Assembly (NCBI GenBank): GCA_013290125.1 | Contig: JABCYQ010000009.1 | Span: 37,900-101,899, forward strand | Source: Vulcanimicrobiota bacterium | GTDB lineage: Bacteria > Vulcanimicrobiota > Vulcanimicrobiia > Eremiobacterales > Eremiobacteraceae | DNA: 64,000 nt | Direction of reading: 5' to 3' | Shown here: positions 27,696 to 35,641 of the stretch, one piece after another | How the letters are laid out: every line of letters starts with the position of its first letter | Numbering within the stretch: the first letter of the stretch is position 1 | Program-made: the position numbers and the translations under genes | Notes under the pieces: model-generated | What the model saw: the letters and a program-made list of their open reading frames with translations, nothing else | Databases searched by the model: none | Told to the model about the DNA's origin: nothing

Positions 27696-28121
27696 ATGAA
27701 ATCGTCGTCTATTCTCAAGCTCCTGGGGTTCTGCGCGGCCGTCGGGGGCGTGCTCGCCGCGGGTTCCGAAAGTGCGAGCAATGCGTCGACCGGAACAAAA
27801 ACGATCGCCATGCACGCGCTCAACAACTCGGGCCAAAACGGTACCGCGACGATCACCGACGTCGGCGGAAAAGTTCTCGTAATGGTGAGTCTCACAGGAG
27901 AACCGTCGGGTGCATCGGAGCCGGCGCACGTCCACTTCGGACGATGCCCGAAGATCAAAGCCGTGCCGGCGTTCAACGTCGGACCGATTCTGCACGGCAA
28001 GGGTTCGGACGTCGTGCAACTGACCTGGGCAGAGATCAATTCCGGCAAGTACGCGGTGAACGTCCACAAATCGGCAGCCGACATGGGTACATACGTGAGC
28101 TGCGGGAATATCGGAAGATAA
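27696..28121 (+). CDS. Secreted CHRD-like / SOD-like beta-sandwich protein
   Basis: 141 aa from ATG 27696, with GGAGGCAATAGG directly upstream. Signal peptide to about residue 27. The mature domain has the layout of CHRD or copper-free SodC-like sandwiches: GQNGTATITDVGG, VMVSLTG, then PAHVHFGRCP and an end with YAVNVHKS and YVSCGN. The two Cys (GRCP, SCGN) could form the disulphide common to these folds. The family match is by pattern only. Confidence 0.6.
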   Translation: MKSSSILKLLGFCAAVGGVLAAGSESASNASTGTKTIAMHALNNSGQNGTATITDVGGKVLVMVSLTGEPSGASEPAHVHFGRCPKIKAVPAFNVGPILHGKGSDVVQLTWAEINSGKYAVNVHKSAADMGTYVSCGNIGR

Positions 28122-28148
28122 GTTCGTCTCGGGTTTGAATAGTCAGAG

Positions 28149-28709
28149 GTGAGAACGCAACTGTCTACCTCATGGCTGGACGCCGTCTACAGCGCCGTTT
28201 TTGGCCGCTTCAACGTCGAGGTTCCAAGCCGGTTCTCTCCCGAGGAGTCGATGACCCGACTTCGAAGCTGCGTTCAGCCGTACACGTTTCCGATGTTCTT
28301 ACCGAGCGAAGGGCTTTACGGAACAGTTGAGGGCGGCAAGATAAGTTTCTCCCGGTTTGGCCCATACGATCGCTACGGGCCGATGTATCAATTCACAGGA
28401 TCGATCAAACCGCTGGATGCGGGCGCCGAATTGGTCGGCGCCGTTCGAGTGAAATGGTACTACCCCTTATTCCATATCGCGGCTGTGTGTTTCGTCGTGT
28501 TTTTTTTCACCGCGTCATTCGCTCTCCATGGCCTCGCCGGCGGCGGTCCGCCGTGGCCATATTTCCTGATTTTTCCGGTGTGGTTCATTCTCGTATTTGG
28601 GATGATGACTCTTTACATGCGGCGCAGCGCTGAGGGCGCCGCACGATATATCTCGCTCGTGGTCGGAAACGCATTTTCGCAGCCGCTGCCGGATCTCGTG
28701 GTTAACTGA
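28149..28709 (+). CDS. Membrane protein of unknown function
   Basis: 186 aa, GTG start at 28149. The N-terminal 110 residues are soluble and beta-rich (YGTVEGGKISFSRFGPYDR, QFTGSIKPLDAG). Two transmembrane helices follow (about 112-134 and 142-161), then a short cytoplasmic tail. The alternation suggests a PH-like or bPH domain fused to a membrane anchor. It is the last chromosomal gene before the tRNA-derived attachment site. Confidence 0.55.
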   Translation: MRTQLSTSWLDAVYSAVFGRFNVEVPSRFSPEESMTRLRSCVQPYTFPMFLPSEGLYGTVEGGKISFSRFGPYDRYGPMYQFTGSIKPLDAGAELVGAVRVKWYYPLFHIAAVCFVVFFFTASFALHGLAGGGPPWPYFLIFPVWFILVFGMMTLYMRRSAEGAARYISLVVGNAFSQPLPDLVVN

Positions 28710-28791
28710 CCTTTCAATCGGTCAAGAAGCCGGCCGAATGTCCGCACGCGAAATCCCGCGATCGCATTACCGATGCGGATTCCCGTCGAAA

Positions 28792-28840
28792 TCTTGGCTC
28801 CCCGACCTGGACTCGAACCAGGGACATTCTGATTAACAGT
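28792..28840 (-). repeat. Left attachment site: 3' part of tRNA-Asn
   Basis: 49 bases identical to 47341-47389, running from the anticodon loop through the T-arm and acceptor to the encoded CCA. The rest of the tRNA (D-arm and 5' acceptor) is absent, so it is not a gene. Similarity weakens but continues about 50 bases further left, into a hairpin matching the terminator beyond the intact tRNA. Confidence 0.93.
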
Positions 28841-28921
28841 TTGGCCAATGGATTTTCTTAAACCCGTATCGCCATTAGGTTTTCGGTTCCGCGCATCCTC
28901 GTAGTACGGCCAAGTTACTGC

Positions 28922-30067
28922 CTACGCGCGCAACTTTGCGAAAACGGCGTCCAATTTGTCGGCCGCGTCGCGTTGCATCGAGGGTAGTACGTGGCTGTAA
29001 CGATCGAGCGTGATTTGAATGGACGCGTGTCCTAGCCTCTCGGATACAACCTTCGCGTGTATGCCCTGCTTCAGCATCAACGTGGCCGCGGTATGCCGCA
29101 GATCATGAAAGCGGATGTGTGGGATCTCGGCGGTCTCCAAGAGCTTCTTGAACGACTTGCGCGTGACGTAGGCTTGTCGCAGTGGCGCGCCTGCGCGATT
29201 GCAAAACACGTGGGTTGCGGTGCGCAGCCCTTCGGCCATCATTTTGGCCTTGTGCGCCTTCAGGGCCGTCGCGACGGCGCGCGGGAGGTCGATTTTGCGC
29301 CTGCCGCTCGCTGTCTTGGGTTCGGTCAGCTTCGGCTTGCCGTGCAACTCCTGGAGTGTTCGACGCACCTCGAGCGACGGCGCCATGCGATTCTTGGTGT
29401 CGACGTCGGCCCACTGAAGGCCGAGGATTTCTCCAAACCGCATGCCGGTAAAGATCGCGAGTACGTAGAGGGCGTAGAGTCGGCTGCTCTTCGCGGCCTT
29501 CAAAAGCGCGCCGACTTGCTTTTCGTCGAGAACCCGCATCTCTTTGGCGGCGACGCGAGGCCGCTCGAGCCCGGCGCAGGGGTTTGCCGCCAGCAATCCC
29601 CATCGCACAGCCATTGTCATCGCTCTCCGCAGAACCGCATGCGTAAGCTGTATCGTTCGCGGCGTCGCCTCCGCACGCGTGAGGTCGGCGTAAAGCCGCT
29701 GTGCTTGCATCGGGCCGAACTTGGCTAGCGGGATCTGTCCGGCTTTAGGGACGATGTGATTATTGACGATGCCTTTGTAAGAGACGACGGTACTCTCACG
29801 GCATGTCTGCTTGACCGAATCTTCGATCCAGCGCGTGAGGTATTGCGCAAGAGTGAGCTTGCGGCTTTCGCGGCGCGCTTGCTCCGGCTCGTTGCGCGCA
29901 ATCTGCAACTTATCGGCGACGTCCTGCTTCGTTCGACCGTAGATCGTCGCGCGCACGCGCTTGCCAGCGGCGTTCTTGCCCTGGCTGACCTGCGCCGCCC
30001 ACAACCCGCCGTGCCGATAGATCGTGCCCTCGCCATTGGCGCGACGAGGGGACTTGCGATCGTTCAC
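28922..30067 (-). CDS. int: Tyrosine recombinase (integrase of element 1)
   Basis: 381-aa site-specific recombinase lying 82 bp inside the left attachment site. The N-terminal arm-binding domain begins GEGTIYRHGGLWAAQVS. A SAM-like core-binding domain (about residues 75-165) and a catalytic domain follow. The catalytic set is complete: Arg in TGMRFGEIL, His and Arg in HDLRHTAA, His in LGHASIQIT and the nucleophile Tyr in LDRYSHV. It is expected to recombine attP with the tRNA-Asn 3' end. An upstream ATG at 30067 gives the complete N-terminal domain. Confidence 0.96.
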   Translation of the reverse strand: MNDRKSPRRANGEGTIYRHGGLWAAQVSQGKNAAGKRVRATIYGRTKQDVADKLQIARNEPEQARRESRKLTLAQYLTRWIEDSVKQTCRESTVVSYKGIVNNHIVPKAGQIPLAKFGPMQAQRLYADLTRAEATPRTIQLTHAVLRRAMTMAVRWGLLAANPCAGLERPRVAAKEMRVLDEKQVGALLKAAKSSRLYALYVLAIFTGMRFGEILGLQWADVDTKNRMAPSLEVRRTLQELHGKPKLTEPKTASGRRKIDLPRAVATALKAHKAKMMAEGLRTATHVFCNRAGAPLRQAYVTRKSFKKLLETAEIPHIRFHDLRHTAATLMLKQGIHAKVVSERLGHASIQITLDRYSHVLPSMQRDAADKLDAVFAKLRA

Positions 30068-30289
30068 TATGATAAAAGCTCCCTAGTGGCCCTCTTGCGA
30101 CTCGGCGTGAATAGGAGAACGTTCTTTGGAAGGCACCGAGACGCCCGCGATTTCTTGGTCGCGGGCGCAACTCCATCGAGCCGGTCGAGAATGGCTGTCC
30201 AGAGCTTGCTTAGGCCGCTCGCCTGCAAGTATATGGCTTCTCGTAGTTCCGAGTCGGTTAACGAACATGAGCCGCCCCGACGGCGCATG

Positions 30290-30667
30290 TCACGAAACTC
30301 CCGCCGCGGCCTTCGCGTCGGCTACGTCGTCCGTCGCTGCGAGCAGGTCGCCGCGAGCTTCGTCAAATCGCCGCTGTAATTCGTATGTCGGATCTCCGAG
30401 CGGGTCTACGATCACGGCCGCGGCGCAGCCGGCCGCCAAATCCCAAGCGATTCGAAATACCTCCGAATATGGGAGGATGGTCAAATCGTATGCCCTGTTG
30501 AGTTCCGACGCGCCTGAATGTAGAATGCTCATCGCGTTCTTATACGCCGCTGCGCCAAACTCGACGTGGGTTGGGATACCATCGGGCAGTTCGGCTGGCC
30601 GAATCCGCTCTACCCAACCAGCGACGGCATGTTCGAGCGCCGATTGATCGATCGCTTTGGTTCTCAT
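30290..30667 (-). CDS. Small protein of unknown function
   Basis: 125 aa from ATG 30667, chosen because GGAGAGGGAG lies just upstream; a 7-residue longer start is also open. Predominantly helical, with an Asp/Ala-rich C-terminus. It follows the ribbon-helix-helix gene by 35 bp on the same strand, suggesting a two-gene unit, but it does not resemble a known toxin family. Confidence 0.5.
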   Translation of the reverse strand: MRTKAIDQSALEHAVAGWVERIRPAELPDGIPTHVEFGAAAYKNAMSILHSGASELNRAYDLTILPYSEVFRIAWDLAAGCAAAVIVDPLGDPTYELQRRFDEARGDLLAATDDVADAKAAAGVS

Positions 30668-30702
30668 GACTCCCTCTCCGCGGCGCACGGCCGCAAAGTG
30701 AG

Positions 30703-30867
30703 TTAGTCGGTCGACCTCGGCCGTCGTGGAGCGACACGAACTTTCGAACCCTTCACAAAGTCTCGAATCAGCCGCTCCACGATCTGCGACATTGGTTCGC
30801 GCGTAGAAAATGCGACCGCGCGCAGCCTTTCAAGCACGTCAACGTCCAAGCTAAAAGTCGCCTTCAT
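30703..30867 (-). CDS. Ribbon-helix-helix DNA-binding protein
   Basis: 54 aa from ATG 30867. The pattern KATFSLDVDVLERLRAVA then MSQIVERLIRDFV is a short beta strand plus two helices of the CopG/Arc type. A basic tail (RVAPRRPRS) follows. Such proteins act as dimeric repressors, often autoregulating with the gene that follows. A longer in-frame upstream extension exists without RHH character and is not used. Confidence 0.6.
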   Translation of the reverse strand: MKATFSLDVDVLERLRAVAFSTREPMSQIVERLIRDFVKGSKVRVAPRRPRSTD

Positions 30868-31111
30868 GTAGGCCCGTTCTTGCTTTATTGCTATATTGCC
30901 TTTCGCGGACTGACGCGATCTTTTTGCCAACTTCGTACCCTCGATACACCCGGGCGCGCGGATTTGTGGCGTCTCAGACGCCATAGGGGCTTCGCGCGCC
31001 AGCGTGCTTTGCCTTGGACACCTGAGTTGGCAGAACGCAGCCACTTTAAACCGTGCCGGAGGCCGCGGTCCGCGCCCCGAAATGCAGACATTGAAAGGAT
31101 GCGAATTTGCA

Positions 31112-31418
31112 ATGATTTGGTGGGAAACAACTATCCTTGCGATCGCGGTCGCGTTCGTAACGTCACTTTTGACGGAAAACTTTAAGATTTGGCTCTATCG
31201 CAACAAGCACATCGATGAACGACGGTTCCTGCTGCAGGTAGACTGGTTGCCTAAATATGTGGAAGCTTTGGATTGGGCGTCAACGGCGTGTATTCAAGTT
31301 AACAGCGGATGGCCTCGTGCAAGGCGCCGATCCATTCGCCTACGCAACCAAAGCCATGGCAAAGATGATGGAAGCGCGCAACGTTGGCATTGCGACAGCT
31401 TGTTTTTTCGAGAAGTAA
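31112..31418 (+). pseudogene. Probably frameshifted gene for a short membrane-anchored protein
   Basis: ATG 31112 begins a frame with an N-terminal transmembrane helix (ILAIAVAFVTSLL) and a reasonable continuation to about 31310, where it turns into an Arg-rich, unlikely sequence. In the neighbouring frame a protein-like stretch (GLVQGADPFAYATKAMAKMM...) runs from about 31300 to a TAA at 31416-31418. One indel between 31285 and 31310 would join them into a protein of about 100 aa. It could also be an assembly error. Confidence 0.35.
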
Positions 31419-31421
31419 TCG

Positions 31422-31625
31422 ATGCGACCGAAGATACTGGATTTTGGAGATGTCATGTTGCAAGCGTATACCGAGTATCGCACGAGTGTAGATGCCGCAG
31501 CCCCGGCACCGACGAAGCTCACTAAAGAAATGCGCGATATTTTTGAAAGAATGGCGGGAGAAATTCAGGGGCAAGGATCTGCGATGAGAATTGAAATGGA
31601 CAAACGCCTAGGTTTGGCGACGTAA
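31422..31625 (+). CDS. Short hypothetical protein
   Basis: 67 aa from ATG 31422, four bases after the stop of the broken gene and in the same frame as its 3' part. GAGAAG precedes it. It has a charged helical composition with Lys/Glu/Met-rich second half. It may be an independent small gene or the tail of the disrupted one. Confidence 0.35.
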   Translation: MRPKILDFGDVMLQAYTEYRTSVDAAAPAPTKLTKEMRDIFERMAGEIQGQGSAMRIEMDKRLGLAT

Positions 31626-31724
31626 GGCGCCAGTGACGGCGAGGGGATTTAGCCCAATAGCCACGGTACTACTTGTGAACGGATACCTGCGGTTTGAAAG
31701 ACCGCCCCTCTACGAGTCGGGCCC

Positions 31725-32087
31725 ATGGGGTACGGAAAATGGAGCAGGACGAGTTTCGAGTCCGATATGCTCGCCGAAGAAAGAGAAATGGACCGAAAGG
31801 CGCGCGATTTTAGAAGGCTGCAAGAGGCTAGCATCGCGATTGAGCAGCAACTCAAAGATGCGCCGGAAAAGTCTGCATACGACGCCTGGATCCGGCTTAC
31901 AGCAACGCCATATCTGCACGTTGCGAACGCGCTCGGCGATTCCGCCGGCTCTCTTCGCAGTTGGCTGGACTATTGCGCGTTCACCGTTTCGGACGAAGCC
32001 CAGGGCGCCGCGATAGTTAGTGACGCGCTTGTCAGACTTCGATCAGTGTTCTCGGACGTTGCCTGTCTCTACGGGTGGAGCTTGTAG
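31725..32087 (+). CDS. Hypothetical protein, helical
   Basis: 120 aa, start ATG 31725. The first 50 residues are highly charged and helical (LAEEREMDRKARDFRRLQEA). The rest contains WIRLTATPYLHVANALGD and FTVSDEAQGAAIVSDAL, again helical. No family recognised. Followed after 8 bp by a small Cys-rich gene. Confidence 0.45.
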   Translation: MGYGKWSRTSFESDMLAEEREMDRKARDFRRLQEASIAIEQQLKDAPEKSAYDAWIRLTATPYLHVANALGDSAGSLRSWLDYCAFTVSDEAQGAAIVSDALVRLRSVFSDVACLYGWSL

Positions 32088-32095
32088 GACTTTGA

Positions 32096-32317
32096 ATGGC
32101 GGTCATACTTTCTCTACGCAAACTTTTGAACATCCTCGGTCCGGCGACCAAGTGCTTGGCCACGGACAAGTACCCAGACTGCTATATCGATTCAAACGGA
32201 TTCGTCACTTTCCAATGCGGGTGCCTTGGGAAAAGGATCGACGATAGCGAAACTATTGAAATGAGATCGTATACCAACGAATGGTGCATGCGCGCGTGCG
32301 AACGCGCGCCTAGCTAG
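32096..32317 (+). CDS. Small Cys-rich hypothetical protein
   Basis: 73 aa from ATG 32096. Six Cys, including CGC in the middle and CMRAC near the end, suggest metal binding. It contains DCYIDSNGFVTFQCGC and a short acidic helix. It lies 12 bp before the protease gene on the same strand, and the three genes 31725-33208 may be co-transcribed. Confidence 0.45.
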   Translation: MAVILSLRKLLNILGPATKCLATDKYPDCYIDSNGFVTFQCGCLGKRIDDSETIEMRSYTNEWCMRACERAPS

Positions 32318-32329
32318 GCCGCACTTCGC

Positions 32330-33208
32330 ATGATGTCTCTGATCCTACCGTACTACGCGACCTACTGCGTCGTGTTCGTTGGCGCCGGATCCGCTGATGA
32401 TCCAAACAGCCACGTTCTCAGCGGAACCGCGTTCTTTGTCGGGGTGCCGTCTCAAACCGTCAAGGGTTACGTTTCGGTCTATCTCCTTACAGCCAGTCAC
32501 GTCGCCGATAGACTTCAAGGTCCGTCGATAATGCGAGCGAACACGCGCGACGGAACGTCCGCCGTTTTCGATCTTGTTGGCGCGCACTGGCACTTTCACC
32601 CGGAATCGGGTGTCGATGTTGCAGCGTATCCGTTTGCACCGCCTCCAAACGTCTTACATCGCCATATTTCGACTGAGATATTTTACCGCGGTAAGAATTG
32701 GGAGAAGCACACAGCGGGGGTCGGAAACGAGGTATTCGCGATCGGTCTGTTCGCGAAGCTGATCGGGTCAAAAAGAAACCTCCCGATCGTTCGCATGGGT
32801 AACATCGCTATGATGCCCGACGAGACCGTTCCGACCAAGCTTGGGAACGTGGATGCGTACCTTGTGGAGATGCGATCCACCGGTGGGGTCAGTGGCTCTC
32901 CCGTGTTCGTTCGCTATCAGTGGTACACGAATTGGGTCATCAAGTTGATAGGCGTCATGCACGGTCATTGGGATTTGCCGCTCGAAGGAGATGACGAATC
33001 GGTTACGCTTCCTGATGGTTTGAACCAACCGATAAATATGGGAGTCGCGATAGTGACCCCCGCATCGAAGATTATTGAGCTGCTTGACACGCCGGAGTTG
33101 GCAACGATGAGGGCGGAGGATGAGCGGCGTTTCCTGGACGGTGAACGCACCGGACTGTCAAACCTGGTTCAAATCATTGACGAACCACCTCTGCAGATAA
33201 CGCCCTAA
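32330..33208 (+). CDS. Trypsin-like serine peptidase (S1/S46-type fold) on element 1
   Basis: 292 aa without a signal peptide, so probably cytoplasmic or released by lysis. The catalytic triad can be read directly: His57 in LLTASHVAD, Asp96 in SGVDVAAYP and Ser188 in GGVSGSPVF, spaced as in double-beta-barrel peptidases. GTAFFVG near residue 32 matches the first strand of the barrel. No PDZ domain is attached. Peptidases of this sort accompany some anti-phage systems (for example trypsin-like effectors of Avs or of gasdermin loci), but no sensor gene is adjacent, so the role is unknown. Confidence 0.72.
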   Translation: MMSLILPYYATYCVVFVGAGSADDPNSHVLSGTAFFVGVPSQTVKGYVSVYLLTASHVADRLQGPSIMRANTRDGTSAVFDLVGAHWHFHPESGVDVAAYPFAPPPNVLHRHISTEIFYRGKNWEKHTAGVGNEVFAIGLFAKLIGSKRNLPIVRMGNIAMMPDETVPTKLGNVDAYLVEMRSTGGVSGSPVFVRYQWYTNWVIKLIGVMHGHWDLPLEGDDESVTLPDGLNQPINMGVAIVTPASKIIELLDTPELATMRAEDERRFLDGERTGLSNLVQIIDEPPLQITP

Positions 33209-33298
33209 AGCTGCTCGGAAGATTGCCGCGTCGTGCGCCGTGAAGGTGAGCGAATCATATCGACCAGTCGGCGAGATGGCTGAAATTTGTATGCTCAG

Positions 33299-33751
33299 TT
33301 ACGTGCTTGGATCCTTAATTGTTCTGAGACGTCTAGCGACCATCGTTCGAAATAGTGCCTTGACGGTTGCCGGAGGTTCCTTATACGTCTGACGATCTTG
33401 GCCCGAGCGGTTGCACCATATTTCGGTATGTGCGTAGCATTGCTCGACCGGCTCATGCCGTAGCCAAAACTCGTAAACCGGACAATTCTCCGCGCACACC
33501 GACGTAGGAACGTCGCGGACCAGTATCGCCCAGATGCCCCAATCGGCGCAGTCCTTTCCATCGGCGCAGGCGGGATCCAAGGCATCTAGTGGATCGGCGT
33601 ATTTGGCTCGGACGAACGACTGTCGCGGGAAGCTGAGGGCCGCCGGCATGAGCATCCCGCCCAGAAAGTGGCCGTCCTTGTAACGCCGATACAGTGCCTC
33701 GTCGTCAGCAAATTGTGGATCCGCTGACCGATCACCCCGACGCTGAGGCAT
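33299..33751 (-). CDS. Third gene of the TIGR04255 module (YAH-E motif protein)
   Basis: 150 aa, ATG 33751, five bases behind the upstream stop. Readable elements are LSFPRQSFVRAKYADPLDAL, DWGIWAILVRDVP, YEFWLRHEP and CYAHTEIWC. From memory, similar small proteins with a DWG...RDIP and YAHSE pattern occur widely as uncharacterised genes. The Cys-rich centre (CADGKDCAD, CAENC) could bind a metal. It is the last gene of a compact three-gene minus-strand unit. Confidence 0.6.
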   Translation of the reverse strand: MPQRRGDRSADPQFADDEALYRRYKDGHFLGGMLMPAALSFPRQSFVRAKYADPLDALDPACADGKDCADWGIWAILVRDVPTSVCAENCPVYEFWLRHEPVEQCYAHTEIWCNRSGQDRQTYKEPPATVKALFRTMVARRLRTIKDPST

Positions 33752-33756
33752 CGCAG

Positions 33757-34293
33757 CTATGAAAACGCCAAGTATGCCTGAATTTCGCCCACGATTCTGG
33801 CAATCGCGTCGCGCGACGAGCTTAAGTCGGAAATGCGTGGAGGGTTCTCGCGGTCAAACATCGTTGCGACGCATTCTCCGGAATTCAAAATCTCAATTTG
33901 CGCGTAGCGCCCGATGTTCCAGTAGCAGAACGCAATTCCGCCCTCCGCTGACGCCACCACGGTATCGGGGATAAACCGCATTTCCTGAAGCGTTTCGGAC
34001 ATCGCGCTCGCTGACGCCATCGTACGATCGGAAGGAACGGGGGCGTCGTAGCCATCCCAATCGGGAGATAGTAAACGAAGAGCCTGCATCTTATTCTGGA
34101 TATTGGCGTACTGTTCCAACGAACTCCAGAATCCACTCGTAGACTTGCTCAATTCAATATTTCGCACAAAGGGCCTCGGCCATGCAGCCGGAGTGAGTTC
34201 GAATTGTCTATAAGCGCTTTCCCGTAGATGCTGCCTCAGTGGCAACATGGCTGCCGTGCCGTAGCTGTACGAGCGAATCGCAACGCTGGGCAT
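33757..34293 (-). CDS. Second gene of the TIGR04255 module (DWDGY motif protein)
   Basis: 178 aa. The ATG at 34293 overlaps the stop of the upstream gene (TAATG), so translation is coupled; a longer start is rejected. Its most distinctive segment is LLSPDWDGYDAPVPS (about residues 76-90), followed by a helical part and a beta hairpin (GGIAFCYW, YAQIEILNSGECVATMF). The DWDG(Y)-x-A pattern is known from uncharacterised proteins found beside TIGR04255 genes. No catalytic motif is evident. Confidence 0.62.
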   Translation of the reverse strand: MPSVAIRSYSYGTAAMLPLRQHLRESAYRQFELTPAAWPRPFVRNIELSKSTSGFWSSLEQYANIQNKMQALRLLSPDWDGYDAPVPSDRTMASASAMSETLQEMRFIPDTVVASAEGGIAFCYWNIGRYAQIEILNSGECVATMFDRENPPRISDLSSSRDAIARIVGEIQAYLAFS

Positions 34294-35018
34294 TATCGCA
34301 ACATCTCCTTTGCTTCGGGCCGCAGACACGATTCAAACACTTGATTCTTCATCGCTCGAGCCTGCTCGAGCAGGGCCCAGGCATCGACGTCTCCGGGAAT
34401 CGCAAACCGAAGATCGTCGTCCAATAGAATCCTTACTGTCTCAGGGTTTGTTGAGGGTAGGAGCCCCTGCTGAATAACGAGGATACCGTCCGGGTCCGTA
34501 ACTGGGATTTCGACGCGCATGAAATAGTTGGAGATTATCTGCGGAATCTCGTGAGCGATTTCGGGATAGGTCGCGAGGTAGCGCTCCATTTTTGCGCCAG
34601 CCGGCAATTCGAGCTGATTGATATATCGCACGCCAAGGTGACTGATGCGGCGTTCACCGAGCTCCCCCGCAAATAATTGCCAAATCCTCCGCGCTTCGTT
34701 TCTAAAGGGCTCCCATCGGTCATATGGCGGCAGGCGACTAAGGGTGATTCCGCCGAGCGTGGCCTGAAGCACGTACTGACCGTTCGACGAACGAAACATG
34801 TAGCCGTCGATAACTTGCGTTGCGGACGCGGCCGATTGGGGACCAACGGTGATTTGGCCAGTGACCTGGATGCGAGGGCTTTTGAGACCGTAACCGGCTT
34901 TTGGGCCGAGTTCTTCCAATTCGACAAGCGCCGTTTGATCGAGGTGCGGTTGTATCGCTAGATTGATAATCGCCTCGACGATCGGGGCATGCTGATAGTG
35001 CTCAAAGGACGTCGCCAC
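34293..35018 (-). CDS. TIGR04255 family protein
   Basis: 241 aa from GTG 35018, chosen because AAGGGAG lies five bases upstream and the family begins near HAPIVEAII. Features typical of TIGR04255 are PIVEAIINLAIQP at the N-terminus, GYMFRSSNGQYVLQATLGGITLSRL, the YDRWEPFRNEARRIW helix and ISHLGVRYINQLELP. The function of the family is unknown; it occurs sporadically, often in accessory regions. First gene of a tightly overlapped trio, so the three products probably act together. Confidence 0.78.
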   Translation of the reverse strand: MATSFEHYQHAPIVEAIINLAIQPHLDQTALVELEELGPKAGYGLKSPRIQVTGQITVGPQSAASATQVIDGYMFRSSNGQYVLQATLGGITLSRLPPYDRWEPFRNEARRIWQLFAGELGERRISHLGVRYINQLELPAGAKMERYLATYPEIAHEIPQIISNYFMRVEIPVTDPDGILVIQQGLLPSTNPETVRILLDDDLRFAIPGDVDAWALLEQARAMKNQVFESCLRPEAKEMLR

Positions 35019-35641
35019 TATACTCCCTTGAGTTGCGCACTGACCAAGTATAAGGGATGCTCCCCGACAACGCGACGAGCGCTCACGCGGTGTCAATTCA
35101 CTCGCCGAGCTGAGGAGTCCTATGAATATCGAACCGCCGCCGCTTTGGACAATTCCACCGTGAGGCCGTTGTCCTCATTCGGTCAGCGGCGCGGGCACCC
35201 GAAGAGGTCAAGTTGGGCCAACTGGCAGCTTGTGCACGGCGAGCTTTGCACGCAGAATAGGGGCATGCGTCGCATAGTGATAATATGGACCGCGCTCATA
35301 GCCTTTCTGTTGAAGGCACTCGCCGCTTGAGCGATCCGCTCGCCCGGTCGTCTCATTTGAGGACGCGGCCAAGCGCGTGCTAGCGAAGCTGTTCGGAATG
35401 CCTGACGATCTTCGCTCGCAGAGGGCACATGGGCCGCCGCGACACTCGATAGAAGCGGGTTCTACGACGTTGGCGCGTCAACTATCGAACAGCTCGACGT
35501 AGCACGCGCGAGCGCGATCAAAGCCTTGGTCATGAGCAAGCACCCGTCGACATTGGTCGAGCAAGCGATTGCAGCGCTCGATCACGCCCTCTACGTCGTT
35601 GCATCGGAATTGCAAGCGGGGAATCGTCATGCGTAGGATGT
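35019..35641. other. Gap with a tiny hydrophobic peptide frame and a possible broken gene
   Basis: 623 bases without a confident gene. At 35265-35330 (+) a 21-residue hydrophobic peptide (MRRIVIIWTALIAFLLKALAA is its full extent, 21 residues split here as MRRIVIIWTA and LIAFLLKALAA) follows an AGGGGC site. From about 35344 to 35636 (+) two overlapping frames both look protein-like: FEDAAKRVLAKLFGMPDDLR, then TLDRSGFYDVGASTIEQLDV in the next frame up to a TAG. This suggests a small gene broken by one indel near 35405-35425. Confidence 0.3.

Noticed and set aside
28792..28840. Second tRNA-Asn gene
   Set aside because: Only the 3' part is present; the D-arm and 5' acceptor strand are missing, so it is an attachment site, not a gene.
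30290..30867. Toxin-antitoxin pair
   Set aside because: The 54-aa RHH protein could be an antitoxin, but the 125-aa partner lacks any toxin motif and follows rather than overlaps; kept as two hypothetical genes.
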